Below are positions 1-13,300 of a stretch of 64,000 bases of DNA, piece after piece. The stretch's first letter is position 1; every line of letters starts with the position of its first letter. A program made the translations under genes and the position numbers. The notes under the pieces were generated by a model, which saw nothing but the letters and a program-made list of their open reading frames with translations, ran no database searches and was not told the origin of the DNA. Origin of the DNA: Zygnema cylindricum (Eukaryota > Streptophyta > Zygnematophyceae > Zygnematales > Zygnemataceae); the NCBI GenBank assembly GCA_037447655.1, contig JBBHKE010000893.1:619186-683185 (forward strand), in the 5' to 3' direction.

Positions 1-372
1 TCCAGTTAACATGTTTCGTCATGTTTCGTATGATTAAAAAAAGTGGTACGAATCTGTACGAAATCGTACGGTGTCCAGTAAACAACCCCACTTTTCCTCT
101 AATGGATATTCACCCTCACCCGGCCGAGTCAGGTCGGCTCCCTAAAATTGGCACCCAAATCCTTTCCGGATCCGACATGGCCTGCCCGATTGTGACGTTT
201 GTCGGTTGGCACCCTACCTGGCCAATGACTTATATCATTGGTAGGCGCAAAAATCGGATCCAAAAAAATCCCAATGGATCATTTCACTCAAAATTGCGGC
301 TCGGTTGGATAACACTGCCATGCTAGGGGGGCGCGGACGTAAACATACAGAAGTCGTAATCTTCAAGTGGAC
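1..372. other. Repeat-derived DNA, no gene
   Basis: No credible gene is seen; the short open frames have no recognisable protein features. Positions 84-118 read as a decayed MITE2 end in reverse orientation (compare the start of the MITE2 copy at 18,276). Roughly 100-270 resembles the segment at 29,630-29,730, sharing the run TCCGGATCCGAC and nearby GGTCGG motifs. Both matches are by eye. Confidence 0.4.
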
Positions 373-1668
373 TACACCGTGAATCGCTATTAACATAATG
401 AAATAGACAACGTAATGAAACAATTTGCGTTATTTACGCTAATTGGAAATTTCAGTTTTTTCCAAAAAAATATTTATTCTAAGGGTAACCTTCCATCAAG
501 CGAGAAGTGGGGTTGTTTACTGGAGGAAGTACCTTTCCGTACTAAGCCGTACTGTTTTTTCTCTTTTTTACAAAAGAAGTTTACAAAAGAAGTTTACCAT
601 AAGTTCGTTAAGATTCTCCAGACTTTTTGGCAAAAACTTCCACCGTCTGATTTTGAATTTTCGACGCAAACGCCCCTTCTATCCAGTACTTGGCGAGTCT
701 CCTCCGACTGTCCTCAGGAGGACACTTTGCGCTTACTGGATGCGTGTATTGATCCACTTGTAAAAGCAAGAGTCGATCCACGACGGACGTGAAGTTATAA
801 ACTTACATGTGGCAAATGGCGTGTACTGTTCAACGACGAAATCTTGGTTGTAGGAAATCCTGTCAAGCCTCATTTATAAATGTGCACAATCAAGTACAGT
901 ACAGTAGTTGCCATCTCCTCCATTTTTCCAATAGAATGGACATTTGTACAAATTTTCATTTTGCAACGGTTTTCGTGGCCGTTGGTACAACGACAAATAC
1001 AAGAACGTTCATATTGTACATTAGCGTGATGCTACTAGATACTTTAATCGGCGTCCGCCCGTACAGATACGCAGTTGAGATTTTATACTTTTCAAAACTT
1101 TCATTATTCTCGGCCGGCTCAAAAGGATCCTTCGTGGTACCAATCGCAATCCAACACGTAAACAATTTTTACCTCGTTGACACGACGTGATGGAAAGGTG
1201 TTACAAATATTACTGCCAGTAAACGTGACCGTACGATTACGAACGCCTAATGGAAGGTTACCCTAATATATCATTAACCCTAATTTTTAAACTGTTTTGA
1301 AATAATTGCCGGCGCATAATATCTTCACACTAAAATATGTGCATCTACGAAATTGTTCAAATCGTACGCTGTCGCGTTTTTGTGACATCCGCGTCATTTT
1401 TTCCAGAGCACATTTACATGCGTGCGCGTTAGCGTAAATATTTTTTCTGTACATTTCTACTTGAAAAAGTACCAAATAATACGGATCTGACAGTCAGTAC
1501 ACCACACTATTTAGAAGGGCACTATATTACAGTTATGAACCCTATTAGGTGGGGTACCTCAAATAACGTTCAGAAACATTTAGAATGATTAATTCTATTT
1601 GGGAATTTGCCTAAAAAAACGGGGTACCTCAATTAGAGTCATGAACGCTAATAGCGATTCACGGTGTA
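373..1668. mobile_element. TACACCG-family inverted-repeat element 1 (composite)
   Basis: The left end reads TACACCGTGAATCGCTATT and the right end is its exact reverse complement, giving a perfect 19-bp terminal inverted repeat. A second element (MITE2, 483-1263) sits inside, so about 500 bp belongs to the host element. The part right of MITE2 is similar to the right arm of the large element at 17,801-20,628. No transposase is encoded, so it is inferred to be non-autonomous. TA-flanked ends would fit a Tc1/mariner-like mover, but that is only an inference. Confidence 0.75.
483..1263. mobile_element. MITE2 copy 0 (divergent)
   Basis: It starts GGGTAACCTTCCATCAAG and ends with the matching CTAATGGAAGGTTACCC, flanked by TAA/TTA-like bases. 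The interior follows the other MITE2 copies (18,276; 19,421; 24,452), including an early GTGGGGTTGTTTAC block and a late CCGTACGATTACG block. It is the most diverged of the four copies. The plus-strand open frames inside it are not conserved in the other copies and are treated as chance. Confidence 0.7.
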
Positions 1669-1671
1669 CAG

Positions 1672-2220
1672 TACACCGCCAATTGCTATTAAAGGAATAA
1701 ATAGCGTAAAAAAGAAATTAGTGTTATTAACGCTACTTGGGGAAAAAAAAATTCAAAAAAAACATATATACTAATTAATCACTCACTCTAATAAGGGTTT
1801 TTTCGAATAACAAAAAAAAGTACCGTTTCCATACCATACCGTTTTCCCATTTTTCAAGTGTGAACCACGCAAATGTCTACATCAGTATATGTATCCGTAC
1901 ACAATCTGATAATTCGTACGCCAAAATCTGAATATTCGATTTTTCGTCTCGTTTCCCAGGGCACATTCACATGTGTGCGCAATTACATTAAATTGCTTTT
2001 TGTACATGTTTATTTCAAAAAGTACATTTTGGTACGGACAAACCATGTCCGTACGTCACACTATAAACATCGCAGTGTACTTCCGCTATTAACGCTAATT
2101 AAAAAAAGAACCCTAAAAGGCGTAAAGGAAAAAATAGAATTATTGATTGTATTTCAGGTGTAAAAATTTAAAAAGGGCACCGAATTAGCCTTATTTACTC
2201 TAATAGCGATTGGCGGTGTA
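1672..2220. mobile_element. TACACCG-family element 2
   Basis: The ends are TACACCGCCAATTGCTATT and AATAGCGATTGGCGGTGTA, a terminal inverted repeat with one mismatch. The trinucleotide CAG separates it from its neighbours on both sides (1669-1671 and 2221-2223). The interior is AT-rich, repeats GTACGG-like motifs and encodes no protein with recognisable features. Confidence 0.7.
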
Positions 2221-2223
2221 CAG

Positions 2224-2756
2224 TACACCGTGAATCACTATCAGTGTTAAGAAATAATTAGTGTAAAATAACAATTAGTGTTATTAATTCTAATTGGGTT
2301 CATGGCTTTCGCCAAAAAAAAATTACTCTAATTTATTCATAACTCTAATTTGGATACATTTCCCCCATAGTGTAGCCGCCGTAGCCCTTGTTCACATAGA
2401 CAACGTTTGAACATGTGACACCAGGTTCGCGTGACTTTCCGCCGTCTTTACCACTGGGAATCAAATCTGGGTGCGCTTTTTTGTGTCGACGCACTCACTT
2501 TCGCGTGTCGACGCCTTTACCTGATACACTTTTTGTACGATTGTACTAAATAACGAGCAATTTTAGTACAGACTGACGAATTTCATACACTACACTATTT
2601 AAAAACTGTCCAAATTAGAGTTATTAACGCTAATTCGACAGTACCTATATTAACGTAAAAAACAAATTAAAGCTATTAATTCTATTTTAGGTTTGAGGGT
2701 CAATATTTGGGGGCACCGAATTATCGTTATTAATGCTAATAGTGATTCAAGGTGTA
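2224..2756. mobile_element. TACACCG-family element 3
   Basis: The left end is TACACCGTGAATCACTA and the right end AGTGATTCAAGGTGTA. Positions about 2,340-2,640 (TGTCGACGC motifs, then CACACTATTTAAA-like sequence) resemble 30,070-30,400, so a diverged relative lies elsewhere in the window. No coding potential is seen. Confidence 0.65.
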
Positions 2757-4212
2757 ACTTCCAAAATCCAAATCATTTTTTGACTACATGAAATAAAATC
2801 ATCTCCGCACGTCTTATTTCTTAAAAAGATAACTGATCTCAATTTTGGTGATGCATCTCTCAGATATTGTAGAACCATATAAACCAAGATATGGCGTAAT
2901 TCCTCTCTTCAAACTTCTTTTGCTGTTATAAAAGGCTTGCGCTAGGCTGCAGTATCATTGGTAGCAACTTGCAAAACATTAAGGTACAAATAAGTAGTAG
3001 GAAGCACATTGGTGCAACCCGCCCCCCGGTACTCAGAACAGTCAGATGAAAATTTGAACTAATGGATGATTTTACAAGAATTCAAAAACACCAAATTCAA
3101 AAAAATGCCATCACCATTTTTGGTGTTAAAAAATTCAACACCAAATTTCATTTTGATATGCTTCAAAAATTGAGACTGAGAATATGACATTAATGTCACG
3201 TATGTCACCCTTCCAATAGCTGAAGAGGGGAATACTGGTAGACACCCCCGCACAGTTATTTCAGTTCACATGGTGCCAAAAAAATTTATCGGCTTCAAAC
3301 TACAGTAATTAATAGTGTCTACAAGTAAACACTCCTCTCAAAACACACTGGGAAATGACAATAAACCACAGCCTCGCTAATCAAGAAATAAAAAAAGGCA
3401 CTGTCTGAATGCAGTCACAACCAGCTAAGTTTTTTCAGTTCCGTTTTGCCTTTTCTTTTTTCTTTATTATGACCTCCGATGGTTTACCATCTCACTTTTT
3501 CAACAAAACTTATTACTTCACAAGGCTAAGGAAAAAAATTGGTAGGAAGTTTGATCTTCTTGGGTGAGAAAAAATAAATAAAAAAAAACAATGATTTCAA
3601 AAGAAAAAGAACTTCTGGAAGTCCAGAGAGAGTTTGTCATTGTCCTACAAGAGTGGGAGTAATACCCAAAGCACTTAAAACGAAAACGTGGGAGGAAAAA
3701 TGGTGTGACGAATTACTTTTAAAATTACCTGATTTGGCAATCTTGACTTTTGAGCCAAAAAGTCACTTACAAAATGGAACGAGGATATATGATCAAAACT
3801 TTGAAACTTATTATCGATACTCATTTGAAAATATCCTCTCGATGAACATGACAATTCCTTTGTGGAAAACCTACCTCCCATACTTCTACTTCTCAATCGA
3901 TTGAAAACAACCTGAAAAATAAAGGTCTTAACTGCTTATTTTCCTCAATCGAAAAATACACTCACTGCCTATTTTCCTTCTTAAAAAAGTTAAGTAAAAA
4001 GTAAAGTATACTTACATCGGCGCTGTGTGGCTCAATTGTATACCAATAGACAAACGACAAAAATCAAAGATAAAAGATGCCCTACGTACTTTTTCTAGCT
4101 ACTCCTGTTTCACGTCTCCTAGAGGCGATTAAGAATCCAGAGTCACGAAAACAAGCACTAATTAAAGTTGTTTTTTTTTTGCTTTTTTATGCTTTTTTAT
4201 GTGCACCCACTA
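2757..4212. other. Downstream flank of COG1, no gene recognised
   Basis: AT-rich sequence with homopolymer runs. The longest open frame (3,653-3,904, plus) shows no recognisable domain and no codon bias and is not reported as a gene. This is where the COG1 3' untranslated region and polyadenylation site must lie (minus strand), but no clear signal could be fixed. Confidence 0.4.
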
Positions 4213-4347
4213 CTACGAAGCTGAGGTCGTGAGAGAGGAGAAGAGACCGGCTGCCTGAGAGGGAAGCATTTCTCCCAAAGTTGTAATATTGCGACCCACT
4301 TGGCCCTCACTCACCATAGAGCCCAACTTTAAGGCACCACTCCCGAC
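4213..4347 (-). CDS. COG1: COG1 exon 12, terminal (residues 1017-1060)
   Basis: Acceptor TTTCAG. It encodes [19 protein letters not shown], similar to 'FKLGSMLTDSQVG' in plant COG1, and ends SLTTSAS followed by TAG at 4,213-4,215. This closes the 3,183-nt frame exactly. Confidence 0.92.
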   Translation of the reverse strand, partial: VGSGALKLGSMVSEGQVGRNITTLGEMLPSQAAGLFSSLTTSAS

Positions 4348-7300
4348 CTGAAAATCAGGCAAAAATATTGAGAAACGATCAAAACTATGGAACGTCAAGA
4401 AAGCATAAGGGAAAGGTAGAAGGAGAAATTCACTTATTGTATTCTTCACTATCATTATCATTATCAGTAATGCTTATATTATATTATAACGAATAAAGGT
4501 TGGGAGACCACCGATCATTGTTTCTCCAACTCCTCTCTTCCCTTCATTCCCTAAATCTCCACTATGTTGAAAATGGTTAATGAGAGATTATACTTTCCCT
4601 CTTCCATTTTACAACAGGACAAAAAAAATCCTATCCAGCTTCAAAATACTACCATAAACACAAAATATAACCACATAAAGCTCTCTAGTGAGAAGCCAAA
4701 ATCCCAACTGTTTCAAGAAGGTTTAAGTGCCACTTATCATCACCTGAGCCATTATATTGATGATACATATAATATTTACAATATATAATGTAGTCCTTTG
4801 AATTGTGAACATCCATTCCCACATAAACAATGATGCCTTTCCATGTATCATCCTCCCTTACCTGTCCCATGATTGACTTGAACAGAGGATTTGATTTAAG
4901 TCCCAAGCTCGCCCCAACTGAAGCAAGGGCTGCGGAATCCGAAAATGAATATTTGGAGGCGTCTCCGTTGACGACTCCATCCCATTGGCTCGACTGATGG
5001 TCCAAAACACTTTTTCTCGGACGATTATTGGACGTGATTCCGTTTGAAGAAAGCAAAGGAGCACTGCAAAAGACCACATGGGTTTATAGAGAAATAGAAT
5101 AACTTCAATTAGTCTTCCAATGCAAAGTACACCGTGCATCGCTATAACCGTCAATGACACTACATCGTGTCCCTAAATTTTACCCCTCCAACCTAAAACA
5201 GTTTCAGTGATACTAATTGTTTTTTCCTTATCGCTAATTATATAAAACAGCTTAGTTATTCGGAACTGAGATAGAATTAACACTAATAGAAACTCCCCAC
5301 TAATTTCTTTACCCTAATGAAAATTCACGGTGTCCTGTCCAAAATGCCGTAACGCCCATAATAATGAACCGCTGCTGACAGTTCAAATGATTTTCAACTG
5401 TTTGAACGATTAATATTGGAATTATCTGTAATTTGAATAATCCCACAATTTCCATCTCAACAAATGAACACTATTCTACGACCCTTAATTCTTTTCAGTG
5501 CATACTGTATATCGTAACAAGTTACGATATATCACGCACAGATAAAGAAATTGTTGTAACATTGTTTAGTTTAACCATAAATCGTGGATGGGGGCCTAGG
5601 GGAACTGTAGGAACCTATGGGTAGGGTTGATAGAAACATTTTCCCTACCAAATTTCCAGCCATTTGTACTTCGAAGCTCGTAATTTCCCAAACTTTACCC
5701 GTAATATTTATTGAACAAATCACTCGATCATTTTTGAAAGTTCGTTATTATAGTGGTCTACTTTCTCAAAAAAAATAGGAAGATTCCTCACGTTTGGTTT
5801 GATAACTACAATGTAAATCAGATAATAAATGCACCCTAAAACTCTTAAGAGCTCATGAAGCCCCAGTCAGAACTACTGTGCCAATAAAATCAATCTTGAA
5901 GTCAAACACCTGTCCTGGCTTCTCAGTCCAATAGGCTTTACTACCTGGGTGAAGTTTTCTCATGGTCAAAGAGGAAAAGAAAAATGCTGAGCAAATGTAA
6001 TAAACAGCTAAGTTTGTCTTTTTCCCAGAGACTAACAAAGCTTGGAGTGTGTGCACACAAAACATTGGCAAAATGGGCTCAGCCATCACCTTTGCAGGTC
6101 CAGTTATTGCATTTACCCTTCTGGTATTGTAAGGGAGACAGGAGGGACAGTGACAAGATGGATACTGGACCCTAAAAAACCCTAAAAAACCCTAAAAAAC
6201 CCTAAAAAACCCTAAAAAACCCTAAAAAACCCTAAAAAAACCCTAAAAAACCCTAAAAAACCCTAAAAAACCCTAAAAAACCCGCGTTTGACAAAAGCAA
6301 CCTAACTACTTTAAAACCAGCTACATTATAAACCTCAAATGGTATACTTTAGATCTTCCCCTCAAAACCTCCCCTCGACAACCTAGGAATCATAAGGCTT
6401 CGCAACAGTGCTCACATCTGAGATGTCAATATCCCATTCAAATAATGCACCAGTAATGATAAAATATAACATCAGTAACAGTAGTCATACATAAGTAGGC
6501 CATATTAAACATTTGCCACAATAATAAGCCATCAGCAACAACATGAATCCACAACTAATGCCTGTAATCCACCGAAAATAAGAGTAATCCATCAGTAACA
6601 ATAATAACCCATGAACAATCCATCAGTAAGAATAAAAATAATATAGTCACGTTTATCGAGGAGGATTTCCCAATGTTAGATAATCTGCATTTCTGAGGGT
6701 TCTGATATTCTGTACATTGACAAAAAATCTCGATATCGTTGTAAAGCAAAAATGTTTGAAACGTGGTTTTCTTGCCTATTTCTAAAACAGTAATCCATCT
6801 GTAAAGAACCTGTCGGTAAAAATAACAACAATCCACCGACAATAATAACAATAACATATCGGTGATAGCAAAGTCATAACCTAAAATCCATCAATAGTAG
6901 TGATACATAGCGTAGTGCCTAACAGAGCAATATAGAGTGATAAGCTATCCGGGCAGTAGCCTATCGAGGAGGCTAAAAGAATTCAAGCTATTATCATATC
7001 GTAAAGCACATGCAATGTCAAGTTGTTTACATAAACGATATTTGGTTTATAAGTCCATGCACATGTGTAAATAAAGTCACTTGTCTGCCAACATTAGTAA
7101 CCATGAGGCGAAGAGAGAATCATGATCTTTGGTGCACTTCATATCCATATTGTCTATGCTGTTGACTAGATTATCTAGCTTGTAAATTTTCTTATGATGA
7201 ATAGTCCCTACACGATATTATTTGACGCTAGACAGAAGAGTCCCACTATTCTGCTGGCCGTAGAAAGGGCTAAGAATCACTAACCAGTAGCAATAACAAA

Positions 7301-10300
7301 TCCATCACTAAGAGCAACAAAGATCCATCCGTGGTTAAAACAACAATCCATCAATAACAACAAAAATAGATGGATAGAGGTAATTCACAAGACTTTCAAT
7401 TACGTTTTTGGCGTTTTACCCGTTTTTTGTTTGCATGTAGCCACGTGACCCTGTCCATATGGATATGGACAGCTCATCAGCTAGCTATGGAAATTCAGTG
7501 GCAGACAAAATATTAACTTAATCGAGAAGCCAAGTGGCCAAAAGTTTCGCAAAAGTTCCTAGGACGTTTCTGAAAATCCTCTTTTGAAACGTGTCAGACA
7601 CTTTTACCCAATTGTCACCTTTTTGAGACTTTCCATACATTTAAACTCCTCAGGCATTGCAACTAACAAAACTTTGAAAAAAAATTCAGACATCGCCTGT
7701 GTGTTTCCTAGTCACGCCCCTTCGGAGAACGTTGTTTTCACGTCTACATTGACACCTGACATTTGAGCACGTCTTTACAAATTGTCCAGAGAATACAGAT
7801 AATATTCTTGTAAGCCGAAGTTCACGGAAAAAACAAATTACACGCATAATTCTGAATAACCATGGTAATGGCAATAATTTCTCATCAACCAGCAATAACA
7901 ACCCAACAACATGTTTAACAGCTATAACCTATCAAACATAAAAACAGTAATCTACGAGTAAAAACAATTATCCACCAGTAATAAAAAAAACGGTCGTTGA
8001 GTAACACAAAACTAAACCATCAGAAACAGCATACATCAGTAACAACAACACTCCACCAGTAAAAACAATATCCCATCAGTAACAATGAAAACAATACACG
8101 TCTTAAATAATCTGCGTCTTCCTGACAATAATACACGTCTTACTGACGACAAAACACATCATACTAACAATAATACACGACTTACAGACAATAATACACG
8201 AGACAATAATACCCAGGTCAACATAATAGCAGTGGTCTCACCTGATGGGCAGCAGTGTGAAGCGCTGCACCGAAGGAGCCATATTGAGTGTGTTGGTGTC
8301 GGCCGCATGCGGATGCTTGGGCGCCGTATCCATGTGAAGGCGGTTTAACTGAATGATGGCACCATAGAGTACGGCACATCGGTTATAGCACCGCTTCTCA
8401 TGCTCCCAGAGAGCCTCCTCATATCTGCAAAGTTTCTTGTTCAAAGTCATTATCAGAAAGAAAAACAGGACAAAAGAAGCCCAAAGAAAGATAACACAGT
8501 GCTAGACATGTCCAGGAAAGACTTACACATCAAAAACATCATGCAAACCATTGTTGATTTGTCACACGAGATTGTCCTTCCCAACTACCAGATGGAAACC
8601 GCCAATTAATCATAAATAAGACACCGAATCGTCATCAGAAAGGGTTTGTCTTTCACTTACGTAGCCCAATCGATAGGGTCGAGGCTCTCCTTGAGTGAGT
8701 CAATCAAGGCATTAACTTGGGCCTTCCTAGCTATGGCTGTCGGATCCGTTTGGGGAAGAGGTCTCCATCGCCGACTCGAGCTATGACTAAATCGAGAAGA
8801 GACTCCTGACATCCCATTTTCTTCCTCTTGAAGAGATTCTGGAGAGATTTCAGCTCCACCAGACAAAACATCCGCCAGAAATTTGACGTCAAACAAAAGC
8901 TGGAGGATTCCTTTTTCTGACACACGCTCGTTCATTATTGCCTCATCTCGGATAAAGTCCTCATATGCAGCAAGAACCTGAAGAAAAAAACGCGAAAAAA
9001 GGGGAAAAAAAAACAGTTATTAAGCCAGACATTTGAGCAAGATCAGCCACAAAGAAGGGAAAAGTAAAAAGAATACTTAAAGTTTAACTAGCTTCTTATA
9101 GTTTATCCATGTTGATACTGGCAGCAGGCAATAACTGATCAAGGCAAGAAAAAGAAAACAATCACCCTCCTTTCCCAAAATAAAACCTGGAAAGGAAAAA
9201 TGACGTTGAGGATAGATCAAGTAGCAATCTCGAGTTTCTTAAAGTATTAGTCACCTCGACCAGTCGGCGAGATTCAATATTACGCGAGTCCAAATTCCTT
9301 TCAACCAAACATGACCTTACGGAGAAAAAAAATGTTACAAAGAAAAGGTTTGTCTTAACAAACCTTCGCTGACATTTTCCATGCAAACACTCTAAGCACC
9401 GCCCTATCCAATGTGTGTGACCCGACTCGATGAATCTCCTTTGCACCGGAAAAGAGAAGAGAGAGACAATAACCCGACGGCATTGCCGGAAGAGCGATAG
9501 ACAATTCTACTTCCCCGTCTTCCATCACCGATTTTTGAATCGTCTCTTCCCATCCCTTCAAGGGTACTGTCGTCGCAAGAGTCTCATCCTTCCTCAAATT
9601 TTCTGTAAAGGACTTCGCTAATTGTGTACTGCTCCATTCCACCCACACTCGATGTGCCGCAATGCTTACTCTTCTCAATTCTCTTTGAACTTCTTTTAAT
9701 TTCACAGTCCCATCATCTGTTCGAAGCAACGATTCTTGCCCTCCAGAACGAGAAAATGACCTACTACGAGTGCTTGCCTCCAAAAATGTGTTCCCTTCCA
9801 CAGTTTCCAACCAACTAGGAGAAACTTTACGCACAAAACCAGGTGTACCTGCAACATAATAGAGCTCCAAAAAAACCACGATCTAAAGAAATTAGCATGA
9901 ACTTCACAAAGCTTTTTCACACAAAACACTTAAAATCACCTTGGATTTATTCACAGAACTGCTCTTCAATATGGTACAAACAGCGAGAGAAACCCACGCT
10001 CACCTGCCGTGGCTCCTCCCTCCATGGTTCCCACGAAGTTTTTCCAGTTTGAAGGAGGTCCCAAAACCACAGGGAGACAGGTAGACCACTGTCCAAGTGC
10101 AGCACAGAACCGTCCAATGAGAAGAGCTCTCTCTACTGTCAAAAATGTCGTACTCTCGCCATTACTCGTCTCTTGAGTCAGGCTCTCCAACTGCTTCTCC
10201 AGCCCTTCCACAATGGTCTTAAGGGACAGAAAGCATTGTTCTTGAAGATATGGAGCCAGTTCTTGTGACCGTAAACTTCCCGCAGGTCCTCTCAACATGT

Positions 10301-13300
10301 GAAGGACATCTGTAAGGATATCGGTAAGCTTATGATCCACCTCATCCCGAAGTAGTGTAACCTGGACCGCACAGAAAGACAGGAAAACAAATTTAAATAT
10401 TTTCAAGCCCACAGTTCTAAGACATCGATAGACTTAAACAAAGAATTAGCTTCACATGAGAGATAAATAAACACAAAATAGATTCAACGGGGAGCAAAAA
10501 CAAAGAATACAAAATACTGAGTCCAACACTTTACTGCGTTTTTGCAGTAAAGATCCATCATTCAATGTGGCATTCTATCTGATAAAAGGTCAAACAGTAT
10601 TTTCCTGACAAAAATCTGTCCGAATCAATTCCTCACCTCAGGGCTAAAAAATGCACTTTTTGCACTCTCCCACTCTTTATCATCCACTCCCACTCTCCAC
10701 GCCAAGCCTCCACTTCCTTCCGATTGCAGCAATGTCCCCCAAGCACTGAGGTCTACTGATTGAGGAGCTTCTATCTCTGTCAGAAACTGCTCTATTTGAT
10801 CTGTGATAGTGAGAGTTTGGAAGGCCGAATCCACGACACTCTTACACCTCTCTGCAAAGGTTTTTTCAAATAAGGAATTCCACAAATCCATGGGTTCCTT
10901 TAAAAGTAACTCCCATATGCAGTCCCATGGGGAATCGGGACGAGCTCCAAAGGCAGCTGTCAGCCATGGCATGGATTCGGCGAAAGTTTCCGGAAGAGTC
11001 ATGGATTGTCGCACTTGGACTTCGATTTCCGCTAAGTCTTTTGCATTTTTTATGTGACCTAAAATGACTTGCCCTTCCACTGCAACATAAATGCCTCGCA
11101 AACGGGAAAAAAAGAGTTACAAGAGGAGAAGCTGGGCTACAGGAGAAGTTGGTTTAGGGAAGATATTAGGAGAAAACAGAGCAGAAAAGTAATACTTTTA
11201 AATGTCAGTTGCACTTTCCAATACGGCCAAAACTGACATTGGCAAGTTAAGCAATGTGAACAATACAATTGAAGAGAACAGAGTCATCGGAAACAAGAAT
11301 CTTTGAGCAATCGGTGTGACAATATGCAAGACAACAAAAAGGGGGAAAATGTATGGTAAGAGAGAAACGTTCCAAATCTTTTCGGCCGACTTTGGCTCAC
11401 TTTGAACAAGAAACTGCAAAGATTCCGCCTGACAGAGGGAGTCACCAAGAAAACCTAAATGGGTGCCTTCTTTCTAGAGGTAGATAAAGAGCAAAATGCT
11501 TTGATAATCATCACACTTAAGGAGTTTTCACATTTTCACTGCAGCAATAACAAATAATGACTGCAATTTTGACATTGATGGAAAACAATTCAATGGAAGA
11601 TCTCATGCGTTTGTAAAATTCTTCTGCATGTCTCCTCCCTCCCTCCACATAGCTACACCGCTCATCGTTATTTGCATTAAAGATCTATTAGTGCTAATAC
11701 GAAATTAGAATTAATAATATTAATTTATTGCAAGGAGACGTGGCAGATTGTAGTCCACGTCCTTAAATAATGTTGTTAACTCTATTTTGTGATTTTTGGC
11801 CAGAAAAAGTCGCGACCGAATTAGTGTTATTAACACTAATAACGATGAGCGGTGTACTTTCTTGTGCATGTATCCTCCCTCTTTCCCTCAAAATTCTCTC
11901 CCTCACCTGCGATATCATCTGCCACAGTTCTCAGCCATGTCTGACAAGCCTCCTGCACAACCTTGGCCGGTAAGGGGGTCATGGCTTCCTCCAATTGTTG
12001 ACGATGTTCTTTCCAAAGCTCCACTTCCTTCTCCGGATTAGGAATACCACCAAAAAGCTGTGATCCTGGCATCGCCACGAGCACAGTTCCAAAGAGAAGA
12101 GGCATCTTTCCAGTAGAAACCTCAAGAAACAATTCACCGACGTGACAGAGGGACTGCTCAATGATGGCCACTAACTGACAAAGGGAGGTTGCGAAAATTG
12201 TCGCATCTTCAACATTCCCTCCAGAGCGAGCAGTTGCCGATCGGAGCTGTGGAAAAAAGAAACCACAAGAAAGGAAAAAAGAACAGAATAGAACAAGCTT
12301 AACATTGCTATTAAAATGGACTCAATCTATTATTACTTTTCCTCCTCAATGACAAAGTTGCTTCAATAAGTTGAACCTTGCCTTCCACTAATTTGCTCTC
12401 AGTATTCAAACCAGAGAAGGTATGGGTCAAATCAGAAACAACTGAGTTCAAGAACCTGTAGATAAGGATAGTTTGCCCATACAAACATCCATGATTCATA
12501 ACAGTGGCACCGTTCAGAATTCAATTACACTGCCCATCATCATTATAGTTAATAACACTAATTCGGTCGTAACTTTTCCTTGCCGATAAAATCACAAAAC
12601 AATGTTAACAACAATGTTTAAGGAAGTGGTCGACAATTTGCCACGTTCCTAGCACTAAATTAGTATTATCTATTGTAATTTCCCATGAGCACTAATGCTA
12701 ATAACTATGGGCAGTGCAGCTTCCACAGCTTTCGCTTATCCTTCCAATGCCTCCATGCAACAATAAGTCGGCAGCTGCCAGTTTTTGTTTTTCAAGAACC
12801 GCTCACCTGTGCGCGAACCCAAGTTCGTCGAGATTCTAAAAACAGCGAAAAAATTTGAACAGAGTTTAAATTATCGATGACAGCAGCTCCTGCCAGAGCC
12901 ACTGCATATTGTTCCACTGGGAGCCCCAAATCCTGTAACCGATCACGACTCCGTTGCGAAATCTATTGCCAAACAACCTCCATGCTTTTTAGTTAAACAC
13001 ACACTTTTTGGTTAAACACACTCCAAGTTCAGTAATAGTGACAGGAAAATAAAATGTCAGCTCGGCCTCTATTCATCTCGAAAGTGTTGGATGTGCTTGG
13101 ACATGATCAGCCAACATTATGATCACTAAAATAAAAACATCATAGACCATCTAGGAGTCCATAATCCTTCATCGTGTTACAAAACTTCGGTAGAACTTGA
13201 ACTTAAACAGCTTTGCCTCAACAGAATTTAATTTCAAAATTTTAATTAACAAAATTTAATTTCATCCAGTACCCTTGTTGGATACAACCGATACCACCTT

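Larger units (their letters stand above)
5064..8241 (-). other. COG1 intron 10 (3.2 kb), repeat-rich
   Basis: This is the largest COG1 intron. It contains a TACACCG-type element (5,128-5,334), a CCCTAAAAAA array (6,170-6,283) and long imperfect runs of CATCAGTAACAATAA-like repeats. The open frames in it show no homology that I recognise and are not called. Confidence 0.75.

Noticed and set aside
3653-3904. 83-residue plus-strand open frame downstream of COG1
   Set aside because: Short, AT-driven, with an equally long antisense frame; no homology that I recognise.
6170-6283. True telomere or chromosome end
   Set aside because: Only 114 bp, unit is CCCTAAAAAA rather than CCCTAAA, and unbroken COG1 intron sequence lies on both sides.
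8105-8215. CRISPR-like array of short repeats
   Set aside because: The units are contiguous and degenerate without unique spacers of constant length, and the context is a eukaryotic intron.
11198-11419. Hydrophobic minus-strand open frame in COG1 intron 5
   Set aside because: The exon 5 and exon 6 junction is in phase (split Val codon) without it, and it is not flanked by matching splice sites.
12311-12499. 62-residue minus-strand open frame inside COG1, considered as an extra exon
   Set aside because: Exons 4 and 5 join in phase 0 without it, the result matches COG1, and including it would bring in a stop and no known COG1 motif.
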